A stretch of 36,456 bases of DNA from an uncultured Oscillospiraceae bacterium (GTDB taxonomy: Bacteria; Bacillota; Clostridia; Oscillospirales; JAAYXM01), in NCBI GenBank assembly GCA_934646115.1, contig CAKUEM010000015.1, positions 1 through 36,456 on the forward strand, given 5' to 3'. The position numbers and the translations under genes were made by a program. Shown here in pieces: positions 8,627-16,993 of the stretch (its first letter is position 1; every line of letters begins with the position of its first letter). The notes under the pieces were generated by a model that saw only the letters and a program-made list of their open reading frames with translations, searched no databases and was not told the DNA's origin.

Positions 8627-9415
8627 TCAGAGCGCCTTCAACGTGTAATAGATCCCAACGGCGACCAGCCAGACCAAAAGCGCGATCACGAAATAATACA
8701 TCATCGCCCCGGCCAAAAACCAGGTCAGCGCAGTCAGCGCAAGCAGAGCCGCATATGTGCTATAAAGCAGCGCATAATGCGCGCCCCCTGTGAAGACGCG
8801 GAACTTCCCGCTACGGAACAACGCTCCGCCGTTTGCCTGAATGACGATGGTCAGCACGGTAATAATCGCGATTGCTGCGAGCATCAGCCCGATGATCAGC
8901 CAAAGGCGCGATGCGCCCGCGCCGCCGGAAAGCGCCGTCCCCATCATCCAAAGACCGATCGCGCCGAAACCGGAAACCGTTGCAAGCACAAAGAAATCGC
9001 GCGCGTAGCTATAAAAAATAATGTATAAAATCGTGACTGCGGGGATGAAAATATAAAGCAGGCGCAGCGTGGTCTCATTAAACGCAAGGGCGAGCGCGCC
9101 GGTGCAAAGCGTGATGAAGCCGAGCACGACCGCGAGGTTTTTCGCCGAAAGCAGGCGATAGCGATCGTCCTTCCCGTGCACATGCCGCACAATGGCGATC
9201 ACCGTGAACAGAAGCGTAACGCCAAGCATGCACCATGCCACCGTACCGATGCTGTGGAACACGGCGACAAAGGTATCCGTTCTGCGCATCATGTTGTTCA
9301 CGTTCATCAGCGCGATGATCATGATAAATGCCAGCGTGAATACGCAAAGCAGCTTGTTTGTAACATAATCTTTTGCCCGATTTTGCGGCTCTTTTTTCTT
9401 ATTCCCGTTACTCAC
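8627..9415 (-). CDS. Integral membrane protein of unknown function
   Basis: 262 residues beginning at GTG 9415, with GGAGTGA eight bases upstream. After a charged N-terminus (MSNGNKKKEPQNRAKDY) come about eight hydrophobic segments: residues ~22-42, 50-78, 90-112, 118-135, 140-160, 168-192, 210-235 and 237-258. There are no catalytic motifs I recognise. It follows rsmE by 19 bases and a hairpin follows it, so it is probably co-transcribed with rsmE. Small multi-pass proteins of this type are common as uncharacterised genes in Clostridia; no function can be assigned. Confidence 0.75.
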   Translation of the reverse strand: MSNGNKKKEPQNRAKDYVTNKLLCVFTLAFIMIIALMNVNNMMRRTDTFVAVFHSIGTVAWCMLGVTLLFTVIAIVRHVHGKDDRYRLLSAKNLAVVLGFITLCTGALALAFNETTLRLLYIFIPAVTILYIIFYSYARDFFVLATVSGFGAIGLWMMGTALSGGAGASRLWLIIGLMLAAIAIITVLTIVIQANGGALFRSGKFRVFTGGAHYALLYSTYAALLALTALTWFLAGAMMYYFVIALLVWLVAVGIYYTLKAL

Positions 9416-9434
9416 GAATCATTCACTCCAATTT

Positions 9435-10169
9435 TTACAGATTGTCTGTATGGTAAAGGATCGCACAGATCGCGCAGAGCGGCGCGGTTTCACAGCGCAG
9501 AATGCGCCGCCCGAGCGACACGATGCGAAAGCCCGCCTCGCGCGCCCGCGAAACCTCATCCTGTTCAAACCCGCCCTCCGGACCGATGACCACGGCGGCG
9601 GAGGAGAACAGCGCGGCGGAAAGCGCGCGCTTTAACGCATGCTCCTCTTCACATTCATAGCAGAACAGCGGAAGATCAACCGAACCGGCGGCGGCACAGA
9701 CCTCAGAAAACGCGACCGGGGCGCAAACCTCGGGCACGATGCCGCGCCCGCTTTGCTTCGCTGCCGCGGCGGCAATTTTTTGCCAGCGCTCAGCTTTCCG
9801 CTCCGCGTCCTTGCCAGAGAGCCGAACCACGCAGCGCGCGCCCGAAAACGGAACGATGCGCCGAACGCCAAGCTCCACCGCCTTTTGGATGACATATTCC
9901 ATTTTATCGCCCTTGGGAAGCGCCATAAACAGTGTGATCGCAACAGATGGCTCGCTTTCGCAAGCGGCGGCGGAAAGAATGGTAAGTTCAACGGCCTCAG
10001 CCGACGCTGCGCGAATTTCGCAGGCGTAATCCACGCCCGCCCCGTCGCACAAAGTCAGCCGCGCGCCCTCGCGCAGGCGCAAAACCCGCGTGATGTGCCG
10101 CGCATCTGCCCCGAGGATCACAGCATGATCGCCCATGATATTTTCATGCGGAACAAAAAACTTCGGCAC
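9435..10169 (-). CDS. rsmE: 16S rRNA (uracil-1498-N3)-methyltransferase RsmE
   Basis: 244 residues from GTG 10169 (MPKFFVPHENI...), chosen because AGGTGG lies five bases upstream and family members begin with this segment; an in-frame GTG at 10178 is the alternative. The N-terminal part is a PUA-like RNA-binding domain (ILGADARHITRVLRL). The C-terminal part is a SPOUT methyltransferase with the knot motifs VVIGPEGGFEQDEV and LGRRILRCETA. RsmE methylates U1498 of 16S rRNA on assembled 30S subunits using S-adenosylmethionine. It lies 142 bases after prmA, the usual bacterial neighbour, but has its own promoter. The downstream membrane-protein gene probably shares its transcript. Confidence 0.95.
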   Translation of the reverse strand: MPKFFVPHENIMGDHAVILGADARHITRVLRLREGARLTLCDGAGVDYACEIRAASAEAVELTILSAAACESEPSVAITLFMALPKGDKMEYVIQKAVELGVRRIVPFSGARCVVRLSGKDAERKAERWQKIAAAAAKQSGRGIVPEVCAPVAFSEVCAAAGSVDLPLFCYECEEEHALKRALSAALFSSAAVVIGPEGGFEQDEVSRAREAGFRIVSLGRRILRCETAPLCAICAILYHTDNL

Positions 10170-10205
10170 GCCGACCACCTGACCATCTTTTAGAAATTAC
10201 ACTAT

Positions 10206-10234
10206 ATTTTATCAAACTTTTGCCCTTTTGTCCA
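10206..10234 (-). promoter_or_regulatory. Promoter of rsmE
   Basis: Minus strand: TGGACA (10234-10229), a 17-base spacer, TAAAAT (10211-10206); each hexamer has one mismatch to consensus. Another TATAAT lies slightly upstream (about 10236-10243) without a good -35. Confidence 0.65.
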
Positions 10235-10311
10235 GTATTATACACAATCTCTTTTTCTATTATTTATAGTATGCACAAAAAAGGCGGAGATTATTGAAAA
10301 AACGGGCGCAT

Positions 10312-11292
10312 TTACGCATTTAAAAATTCGGCGCGCGGCGTGCAGACCAGCGCCGCCCAGTCCTTTTTCTCATGGACGGAGCGGATCACAAACCGCTCTT
10401 CCAGCGCAGATTTCACCTCATCGATGCGGCTCATGATGATGCCGGAGGTGATAAACACGCTGTCGCGATGCATAAACCGCGGCGCGATCGCAGAAAGCGG
10501 AATGATCACGTCCGCCACGATGTTGGCGAGCACAAGATCAAACTTTTTTTGCGCAAACCGCGCCTGCAGGGCGGTGTCCTCTAAAATATTGCCCGCGTGT
10601 ACGACGTAATTCTCGCGCGATATGCCGTTGCGCGCCGCGTTTTCATAGGCAATTTTTTCCGCGTTCGGGTCGATATCAACGCCCTCGGCGTAGCCCGCGC
10701 CGAGCAGCAGCGCGATGATCGATAAAATGCCGCTGCCACAGCCAAGATCCAGCACGCGCGCGCCCGGGAACATTGCCCGCTCAAGCTGCTCAATGCAAAG
10801 CTGCGTCGTGTGGTGCGAGCCGGTCCCGAAAATCATGCCGGGGTTGACCGTAAAGACCACGCGCCCGTTCGTGCGCTCCGCCGGCTCCCATTCCGGCTGG
10901 ATCAGCACGCGCTCGCCGACCGGAAGCGGGTGGAAAAACTGCTTCCAGTTCTCCGCCCAGTCCTCCTCGCACATGTTGACCAGCGCGAGGGCGAGCGTGC
11001 CGAATTCCGGATGCTCGCGGCGCAGCGTATCCAGTCGCTGTCGCACGGCAAGCAGCTGCTGCGCGCCGGATTCGTTATTGCTGATATAAATTTTCACGCG
11101 CGTGTCGCCGCGCTTTTGCGCAAGCAGCGCCTCGTCCACATAGTCCCAATATTTTTTATTTTCCTCTAAAAACCGGCGAAAATCGCCCTCGTCTTCAATT
11201 TCAAAGCCATTGATGCCAAGTGTCATTAACACGCCGCAAAGCGGGTCAATCCCTTCGGGCGTGGTCGTGATCGCGACCTGAATCCATTCCAT
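10312..11292 (-). CDS. prmA: Ribosomal protein L11 methyltransferase PrmA
   Basis: 326 residues from ATG 11292 (MEWIQVAITTT...), with GGAGGAAAGGAG upstream. It overlaps the end of the preceding ECF S-component gene by 47 bases, so translation is probably coupled. The N-terminal ~130 residues match the L11-recognition region. The SAM-binding methyltransferase domain shows NPGMIFGTGSHHTTQLCIEQ, VLDLGCGSGILSI (motif I) and DLVLANIVADVI (motif IV). PrmA trimethylates amino groups of ribosomal protein L11. It is not functionally related to the transport genes ahead of it. Confidence 0.95.
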   Translation of the reverse strand: MEWIQVAITTTPEGIDPLCGVLMTLGINGFEIEDEGDFRRFLEENKKYWDYVDEALLAQKRGDTRVKIYISNNESGAQQLLAVRQRLDTLRREHPEFGTLALALVNMCEEDWAENWKQFFHPLPVGERVLIQPEWEPAERTNGRVVFTVNPGMIFGTGSHHTTQLCIEQLERAMFPGARVLDLGCGSGILSIIALLLGAGYAEGVDIDPNAEKIAYENAARNGISRENYVVHAGNILEDTALQARFAQKKFDLVLANIVADVIIPLSAIAPRFMHRDSVFITSGIIMSRIDEVKSALEERFVIRSVHEKKDWAALVCTPRAEFLNA

Positions 11293-12016
11293 GCATGTCC
11301 AGCTCCTTTCCTCCGGATAGTGTATCAGAAACTGCGTCCGCGCGCAACCGCGCCGCGCAGAAAAGCGCATATTTTTCCGCCGTGCGGCAAAGCGTTTTGC
11401 CCCAGGCGCCGCCAAACAGACCGAGCAGCACGGCGTTGCAGACCGCGTGGGCAAGATCCATCGAGGCGCTTGCAGCCGCGGCGGCGATGAGCGCCGCGGG
11501 CGTAAAAGCCTCGCCCATGCTGAGCACAAACCACAAATTCATGATCCAGCCGAATAAAAAGCCCCAAATTGCGCCAAACAGCATGCGCACCGGGGCGTAT
11601 TTCATCAAAATACGGCGCAAAAGCCCGGCGCTCAGCCCCATCAGACCCCACGCCGCCATCTGCCACGCGGTCCACGGACCTTGCCCCAAAAACAGGTTCG
11701 ACACAAATGCCGCGGCGCAGCCGACCAGAACGCCGGCCTCCGCGCCGAACGCCGCGCCCGCCATGATAATCACAAACGAGGTGGGCTGCACGCTCGGCCA
11801 CGCGGCGAACGGCACGCGCGCGACCGCTGCCAACGCGACCATCACCGCGAGAATGACCAGCTCTTCCGCGCGAAGCGCCTTGCCCTCAAACCGCAGAAGC
11901 AGAAGCAGCATCGCGGCAAAAATCGCAAGAATGCCCGCGGGCAAATACCACGCCTCCGCCCAGCAAAACGCGGCGGCGCAGGCGAAAGCCGCCGCGGGAA
12001 AAATCAACCGCCGCAT
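11246..12016 (-). CDS. ECF transporter S component 2 (substrate unproven, corrinoid proposed)
   Basis: 256 residues from ATG 12016 (MRRLIFPAAAF...), preceded by GAGGAG and overlapping the end of the ATPase gene by 13 bases. Six or so membrane segments. The central signature PTSFVIIMAGAAFGAEAG, then FVSNLFLGQGPWTAWQMAAW, is one I associate with S components encoded beside DUF4430 proteins. S components bind the vitamin and toppled-dock onto EcfT. The gene directly follows EcfT and EcfA, so this subunit is the dedicated partner of that module. The two extracellular proteins of the operon resemble the intrinsic-factor domains, hence the proposed corrinoid substrate. That is inference; the sequence of this subunit alone does not give it. 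The C-terminal ~20 residues overlap prmA. Confidence 0.8.
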   Translation of the reverse strand: MRRLIFPAAAFACAAAFCWAEAWYLPAGILAIFAAMLLLLLRFEGKALRAEELVILAVMVALAAVARVPFAAWPSVQPTSFVIIMAGAAFGAEAGVLVGCAAAFVSNLFLGQGPWTAWQMAAWGLMGLSAGLLRRILMKYAPVRMLFGAIWGFLFGWIMNLWFVLSMGEAFTPAALIAAAAASASMDLAHAVCNAVLLGLFGGAWGKTLCRTAEKYALFCAARLRADAVSDTLSGGKELDMHGMDSGRDHDHARRD

Positions 12017-13605
12017 GGGATCAGCTCCTCGGCACACAGCGCCTCCGGCGCGCGCTCCCGCAGGGCGCGGCGCAGGGGCGTGGTGTAAAAATACTGCCCG
12101 GCGAAGAAATCGCGCACGGGCGCGTCTGCGCTCAGCACGCCCTGAAACAGCATCGCGCAGCGCGTCGCCGCGCGCGCGGCAAACTCCATATCATGTGTGG
12201 CGAAAAGAATCAAAGCGCCTGCGCGCCGCCGCTCCTCCAGCAGGGCGCAAAGCGCCTGCCGCGCCGCCGCGTCCAGCCCGGCGGTCGGCTCGTCCAGCAG
12301 CAGGATTTTCGAGGGCGGAAGCAAAACCAGCGCAAGCGCAAGCAGCTCCTGCTGCCCGCCGGAAAGCTCCTCCGGGCGCGCGTCTGCCAGCGCGGTAAGC
12401 GAAAAACGCGCAGAAAGCGCCGCAATATCCTGCGGCGGCGCGCCCGTGGCGGAAAGCTCCTCGGCCACACTGTCTCGCGTGAAATACAGGCGCGGATCCT
12501 GCGCGAGATACGCGATATGCTCATAAAGCGCCGCGCGTTCCCAATGACGCAGCTTTCTTCCAAGCAGCGCGACCGTGCCGTGCGTGGGGGCGAGAATGCG
12601 CGCCATCAGCTTGAGCAGCGTGGACTTGCCCGCGCCGTTGCCGCCGAGCAGCGCAATGCTTTCGCCCGCCCGCGCCGTGAGCGATACCCCGCGCAGCGTG
12701 GCAAGCGCCGCGTCCGGATAGAAAAAATCCACCTCGCGCAGCGCAAAAACCCGCTCGCCCGGCGCAGTTATCGCGCGCGGCGAAACAGAAAAATCGCGTC
12801 CCTGCAAATAGCGCCGCGCCGCCGCAACGTCGCGCGGCATCGCGCCGGAGGGCGCCTTGAAATACAGCGCGCACAGCTCGGGCAGAAGCGCGCGCTCCTG
12901 CCGCGCGATCTCGGCGCAAACCGCGTCGACCGCGCCGCTCGCCAGGACGCGCCCGTCTTTTAAATACACCATCGCGTCTGCAAACGGCAGGCATTCCGCC
13001 ATGTGATGCTCCGCGATGAGCACCGTTGTGCCCAGCTCGCGCACGATCCGACCGATCATGTCCGCCACGTCGCGCGCGGCGACCGGATCCAGCGCAGAGA
13101 GCGGCTCGTCCAGCAGCAGCACGCGCGGCCGAAGGATCATGACCGAGGCGAGGCAAAGGCGCTTTTTCTCCCCGCCGGACAGCGTGTCCACCGGCTTTTC
13201 CATTAGCGGCTCCAGTCCGAAAAACGCCGCCATCTCCGCAATGCGCGCGCGCATTGCATGCTGCGAAAGCGCAAGATTTTCTAAAGAAAACGCCAGCTCG
13301 TGCCACACGGTGTCCATCACGATCTGAGCATTTGCGTCCTGAAACACAAACCCGATCTCGCATACCGCGCGCAGATCAGCGAGCTGATCGAGCGGCGCAC
13401 CGTCATAATACACCGCGCCGGAGCGCTCGCCCGCGTCGCAAAGCCCTTTTTTCATCATGCGCAGCAGCGTGCTTTTTCCAGATCCGGTTGCGCCGCAAAG
13501 CAGCGTCAGCGTCCCTTCCTCTATACGGAGCGACGCGTCTGAAAGCGCAGGCTGCGCCGCCAGCGGATAGGTGTATCCGGCGCTTTCAAGCGTGAGCAGC
13601 GCCAT
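12004..13605 (-). CDS. ecfA: ECF transporter ATPase, two fused ABC domains (EcfA1-EcfA2 type)
   Basis: 533 residues from ATG 13605 (MALLTLESAGYTYP...), with GGGAGG eight bases upstream. Two complete ABC nucleotide-binding domains in tandem. Domain 1 has Walker A GATGSGKST, signature LSGGEKKR and Walker B LLLDEPLSALD. Domain 2, from about residue 275, has Walker A GGNGAGKST, signature LSGGQQE and Walker B ILLLDEPTAGLD, ending with a switch His (ATHDMEF). Many bacteria encode these as separate EcfA and EcfA' proteins; here they are one chain, as in some dedicated ECF operons. It hydrolyses ATP on the cytoplasmic side to drive the T/S membrane complex. Overlaps ecfT by 20 bases. Confidence 0.95.
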   Translation of the reverse strand: MALLTLESAGYTYPLAAQPALSDASLRIEEGTLTLLCGATGSGKSTLLRMMKKGLCDAGERSGAVYYDGAPLDQLADLRAVCEIGFVFQDANAQIVMDTVWHELAFSLENLALSQHAMRARIAEMAAFFGLEPLMEKPVDTLSGGEKKRLCLASVMILRPRVLLLDEPLSALDPVAARDVADMIGRIVRELGTTVLIAEHHMAECLPFADAMVYLKDGRVLASGAVDAVCAEIARQERALLPELCALYFKAPSGAMPRDVAAARRYLQGRDFSVSPRAITAPGERVFALREVDFFYPDAALATLRGVSLTARAGESIALLGGNGAGKSTLLKLMARILAPTHGTVALLGRKLRHWERAALYEHIAYLAQDPRLYFTRDSVAEELSATGAPPQDIAALSARFSLTALADARPEELSGGQQELLALALVLLPPSKILLLDEPTAGLDAAARQALCALLEERRRAGALILFATHDMEFAARAATRCAMLFQGVLSADAPVRDFFAGQYFYTTPLRRALRERAPEALCAEELIPCGG

Positions 13606-14446
13606 AGCGCGCACCTCCCAACCAAATCGGAATCGCCGCAAACATCAGCGCGCATCCCGCCGCACAGGCGCGCAGCGGCGTGAAGGTCGGAAGCGCGAGC
13701 TTCGGGAGCAGCTGCGCCTCCAGCGCGCCCATCCCGGTCAGCAAAATGATGCAAAGCAGCAAAAAAATCATAACAGACAGTAATATTGTATTGCGTTTAT
13801 CCATTTTGTATGGAAAATAAAAGCTTCTGCGGCGCGAAAGACCATAGCCGCGCGTCCGCATCGACTGTGCGGTCGCCACCGCGTCGCACAGCGCGCCGGA
13901 GAGCAGAATGCCGCAAACACGCATCCCGCCGCGCACCCCATGCGCTTCTTTGCCCGGGCGCGTGCCCTGCACCTCGCGGATCTCGCGCAGGCGGCGCTGA
14001 AACAGCGGCACAAAGCGCAGCGCGGTCAAAATCACCATCGTGGTGTTCGGCAGCGCGCGGCAGAGCAGATATAGCACCCCATCGGCGTCCACCGCGAGCT
14101 GAAACGACGTGCACGCAAGCAGCAGCGCCGCCACGCTCAGCCCGCTCACCGCGCCGTATAGAATCGATTCCAGCGTGATCGGGTTGTTCATAAAATAGCA
14201 GAGAATCGTCGCCCCGCGGTGCGAGGTCAGCGGCGTGAGCACCAGAAGCGCCAAGCCGGAAACCAGATACAGCGCAAGATTTTTGCGCATGCGCCGCCCG
14301 CGATCCTGCCGGAGGTTGCAGAGGATCAAAACCACTGCGAGCAATGCGAGCAGAAGCGGCAGACGCACGGTCATGCACAGCGCCGTCACGCCGCAGTAAT
14401 AGCAAAGCTGCGTAATCGGGTGCAGCCCCGCAAAGCCTCGTTTCAT
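13586..14446 (-). CDS. ecfT: ECF transporter transmembrane T component
   Basis: 286 residues from ATG 14446, three bases after the DUF4430 stop, with GAGGGA as ribosome binding site inside the preceding gene's end. Membrane segments lie in residues ~15-45, 60-80, 95-120 and 215-285. The long cytoplasmic helix region around 140-205 carries the coupling motif AQSMRTRGYG (family pattern with x-R-x, which contacts the ATPases) and REVQGTRPG just before it. EcfT links ATP hydrolysis to movement of the S component. Tightly coupled to ecfA downstream. Confidence 0.92.
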   Translation of the reverse strand: MKRGFAGLHPITQLCYYCGVTALCMTVRLPLLLALLAVVLILCNLRQDRGRRMRKNLALYLVSGLALLVLTPLTSHRGATILCYFMNNPITLESILYGAVSGLSVAALLLACTSFQLAVDADGVLYLLCRALPNTTMVILTALRFVPLFQRRLREIREVQGTRPGKEAHGVRGGMRVCGILLSGALCDAVATAQSMRTRGYGLSRRRSFYFPYKMDKRNTILLSVMIFLLLCIILLTGMGALEAQLLPKLALPTFTPLRACAAGCALMFAAIPIWLGGARYGAAHA

Positions 14447-14449
14447 GTG

Positions 14450-15106
14450 TTATCCCTCACCAAATTGCAATATATAGATCCATTCGACCCGGTCGCCCGG
14501 CGCAAGGACATACGCGCCCGCGCTCTTCGAAGGCATCTGCCCGTTGACGCGATAGCTCCAGCCGCTTTGCGGACCCTCGTCAAACTCATATAGATTGGCA
14601 ATTCCCTTGACATACACGCTCTCGCCGCTTCCAGAGGATTCCATCTGGATTTTTTTCTCGCGCAGCGTGCGCGAAAGCACGGAAAACGCCGTGTCGCCCT
14701 CTTGCAGCGTGAGCGTGCAGGCGGGCAGGATCATGCCGGTCGTCTCGCTGCCCTGCACAGAGAGCGTGACCGTTTGCGCCTGCGGCGCAGGCTCGGGCTT
14801 CGGCTCGGGCTGCGGGGCGGGGGCGGGCTTTGTGTCCGCCGGGGGCGTGGTTGCTTTTGTGTTCGCCTTTGTGTCCGCGTTGGCGTCTGCCTTCGTGTCC
14901 GCCGTGGGGGACGATTGGCGCGGAGCCTCCGCCGGGGAAGTGGTCTCTTCCGGCGCAGCAGGCGCTGTGCGATCCGGCGCGGTGGGGGAGTCCTGCGATG
15001 CCGCCGGGGGATTTTCGTTTGAATGATCGGTCTCCGCATTCTGCGGCGCGCCGCAGGACGCGAGCAAAAGCAGCGCGGAGAGCGCAAGTGCCAGTATTTT
15101 TTTCAT
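14450..15106 (-). CDS. Lipoprotein with DUF4430 (transcobalamin-like C-terminal) domain
   Basis: 218 residues from ATG 15106, with GGGAGG upstream and one base after the preceding stop. A signal peptide with lipobox LLASC puts Cys19 at the outer face of the membrane. Residues ~25-105 are a Pro/Thr/Ala/Lys-rich linker (runs such as TKADANADTKANTK), long enough to cross part of the cell wall. Residues ~110-218 form the DUF4430 domain, with signature segments GIANLYEFDEGPQSGWSYRV, VNGQMPS, and APGDRVEWIY. This domain family corresponds to the small beta domain of intrinsic factor/transcobalamin, which closes over the cobalamin. Its neighbour upstream supplies the matching alpha/alpha-barrel domain. 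Role as ligand-capturing lid for ECF import is inferred. Confidence 0.85.
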   Translation of the reverse strand: MKKILALALSALLLLASCGAPQNAETDHSNENPPAASQDSPTAPDRTAPAAPEETTSPAEAPRQSSPTADTKADANADTKANTKATTPPADTKPAPAPQPEPKPEPAPQAQTVTLSVQGSETTGMILPACTLTLQEGDTAFSVLSRTLREKKIQMESSGSGESVYVKGIANLYEFDEGPQSGWSYRVNGQMPSKSAGAYVLAPGDRVEWIYILQFGEG

Positions 15107-15107
15107 A

Positions 15108-16493
15108 TTATTCCTCCCAGATCCGCGCGACTACGGTCGCCGCCATTTCGCGTGTGACCGTATCGTTTGGGCGAAACGCGCCGCCGCTGCCGCGCATGAT
15201 CCCCGCGTGATACACCGCCTGCACCGCATCGCGCGCCCAGGGTGAGACCGCCGCGAGATCAGAGATTTCCGCCGTCCCGGAGAGCCCCGCGGCACGCGCC
15301 AGCACGACCGCAAGCTCCTCGCGCGTGATCGTGTCATTTGGGCGAAATGCGCCGCCGCTGCCGCGCATCAGTCCGTGCTCGCAAACCGCCGCGACCGCGC
15401 TGAAATACCAGTCGCTTGCGCGCACATCGGAAAACGCCGCCTCCGTTCCGGAAAGTTCAAGCGCGCGGGCGAGGATCTGCGCCATTTCCGCCCGGGTCAG
15501 TGACCGTCGCGGTACAAACGCGCCTCCGTCGCCCTGCATGATGCCGCTTGCCGCAACGCGCAGCACCGAGTCATGCGCCCACGGGGCGATCTCCGCCTCA
15601 TCGCGGAATGTCCGCGCCGGCAGGCGGTACAGCGCGCCCTCGCGCTCCTCCGCAAGCAGCGCAAGCAGCGCCTGCTCAGTCGCCATGCGGTTTTCGCGTC
15701 CTCCCTGCACATGGCAATACGCGCCGTTTGCAAGCCGAAAAGCATCCAGCGCATCGCGCACGCCGTGCCCGTTTTTTACAAAACGCGCATCGTCCGGCGC
15801 GATTCCCATCGCGCGCAGCGCAAGGATCACCTGCGCCGCGCTCTCGCAATTTTCACTTCCATAGAGCGAAAACCCGCCGCTCTCGCGCTGCGCGGCGGAT
15901 AAATAGGCGAGCATGCGCTCCGTCGCGTCCGCCACATTCGGGCGCGCGGTGTGCCCGGACAGCGCGCAAAGCGCCATCGCGGTCAGATCCACGCCGGAGC
16001 TTTCGCCCGCGCTGAGCGCCACGCCGCCGTCTGTGTTCTGCGCCGATAGGATCGCCGTGATCAGCGCACTGCGATCCCATTTTGCGCCCGGAATATCCGC
16101 ATAATCGAGCGAATCCAGCGCGATCAGCGCAAAAATCGGTCCGTTTACACCTTGGTTTGTCATGCGCGCGTGGTTTTGCAGCAGCGCGATCAGATCCACA
16201 CCGCCGATATTTTTAGCGTCATAGCCGAGCGCAGAAAGCAGCAGCACGCGGCAGCTCAAATCGGTCGCAAGGCGAAACACGCCTTGCGCCGCAACGGTTT
16301 CGTTATAATATGCGTCAATTTCCGCCTGCGGCAGCGCCTCGCCCGCAAGCGTGAGCGAGAGCATCTCCCAAAACGAATGCTCCGCCTGCGCAGAAACCAC
16401 CTGCTGCGTCTGCGTGCGTGCATCCTCCGCCGCAAATGCGCAGGGCAGAAGAAGCGCAAGCGCCAGAAACAGCGCGACCGCGCGCCGCGTCAT
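15108..16493 (-). CDS. Surface alpha/alpha-barrel (prenyltransferase/transcobalamin-like) protein with three SLH domains
   Basis: 461 residues from ATG 16493, which overlaps the stop of the gene before it (ATGA). Signal peptide ends near ...PCAFA (residue 21). Residues ~40-280 carry repeated helical units with Q..DGG / Q.ESGGFSLYG motifs (ILSAQNTDGGVALSAGESSG; LSAAQRESGGFSLYGSENCE), typical of prenyltransferase/squalene-oxidase repeats and of the intrinsic-factor alpha/alpha barrel. Residues ~285-461 are three S-layer-homology domains (FSDVRASDWYFSAVAAVCEHG; RGSGGAFRPNDTITREE, the latter nearly repeated in the third). The SLH domains would hold it on the cell wall. Paired with the DUF4430 lipoprotein, it looks like the other half of a split cobalamin-binding protein. 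An unrelated polysaccharide or peptide ligand is the alternative. Confidence 0.85.
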   Translation of the reverse strand: MTRRAVALFLALALLLPCAFAAEDARTQTQQVVSAQAEHSFWEMLSLTLAGEALPQAEIDAYYNETVAAQGVFRLATDLSCRVLLLSALGYDAKNIGGVDLIALLQNHARMTNQGVNGPIFALIALDSLDYADIPGAKWDRSALITAILSAQNTDGGVALSAGESSGVDLTAMALCALSGHTARPNVADATERMLAYLSAAQRESGGFSLYGSENCESAAQVILALRAMGIAPDDARFVKNGHGVRDALDAFRLANGAYCHVQGGRENRMATEQALLALLAEEREGALYRLPARTFRDEAEIAPWAHDSVLRVAASGIMQGDGGAFVPRRSLTRAEMAQILARALELSGTEAAFSDVRASDWYFSAVAAVCEHGLMRGSGGAFRPNDTITREELAVVLARAAGLSGTAEISDLAAVSPWARDAVQAVYHAGIMRGSGGAFRPNDTVTREMAATVVARIWEE

Positions 16494-16993
16494 CGCTCCT
16501 GCCCGTTTAAGCGCGGGCGCAGCTTTAAAAGGTCACACACGAATGCAAGCACGAAAAACAGCGCGATATTCGCCGCCGCCGCGACCGCGTAGATCAGAAG
16601 CGTGGCGAGCGGAATCGCGGGGGTTTGCAGCTGCGCCATTTGCGAAAGATAGCTTCCGCCGATCAGCAGAAATGCGGATGCGACAACGCCGATGACCGTG
16701 CGTTTTCCGAGAATGCGCGCGCCGCTGTCATAAAACCAGCAGGCACAGAGCACGCGGATCAGCGTGATTGTAAGCAGCTGTGACGGTGCGCCGACGATCA
16801 ACACGGCAGCGCCGTTTCCAATCAGCGCCGCCAGCGCGGCATAGCCAGTGGGTAAAAAACATGCGCCAAGCAAAACGAACGCGTCGCCCAGCGAGATGAA
16901 ATCGCCGGGCAGCGCAAAGCGCGTTGTAAATGTAACCACGAAGATCAAAACGGAAAATACCAGGCAAATGAGTGGCTTTTTCAGTTTTTTCAT
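16490..16993 (-). CDS. ECF transporter S component 1, probably for vitamin B6 (PdxU-like)
   Basis: 167 residues from ATG 16993, with AAAGGAGG upstream; start overlaps the kinase stop (ATGA). Five to six membrane segments. The segment FISLGDAFVLLGACFLPTGY followed by AALAALIGNGAAVLI matches the riboflavin-type/PF07155-like S-component signature (GD.hhLhhh...G...Ghhh..Gh..h). It is translationally coupled to the B6 kinase, so pyridoxine, pyridoxal or pyridoxamine is the likely substrate, with the kinase trapping it by phosphorylation. It would have to share the single EcfT/EcfA set of this operon or use a set encoded elsewhere. Substrate inferred from context. Confidence 0.75.
   Translation of the reverse strand: MKKLKKPLICLVFSVLIFVVTFTTRFALPGDFISLGDAFVLLGACFLPTGYAALAALIGNGAAVLIVGAPSQLLTITLIRVLCACWFYDSGARILGKRTVIGVVASAFLLIGGSYLSQMAQLQTPAIPLATLLIYAVAAAANIALFFVLAFVCDLLKLRPRLNGQER

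Noticed and set aside
11293..11529. Extended N-terminus for PrmA
   Set aside because: The upstream in-frame codons belong to the S-component gene read in another frame; the ATG at 11292 has a strong ribosome binding site and starts the conserved PrmA sequence.
12193..12963. Rightward 256-codon frame across the ECF ATPase gene
   Set aside because: Arg/Lys/Gln-rich shadow of an intact two-domain ATPase; no start signals.
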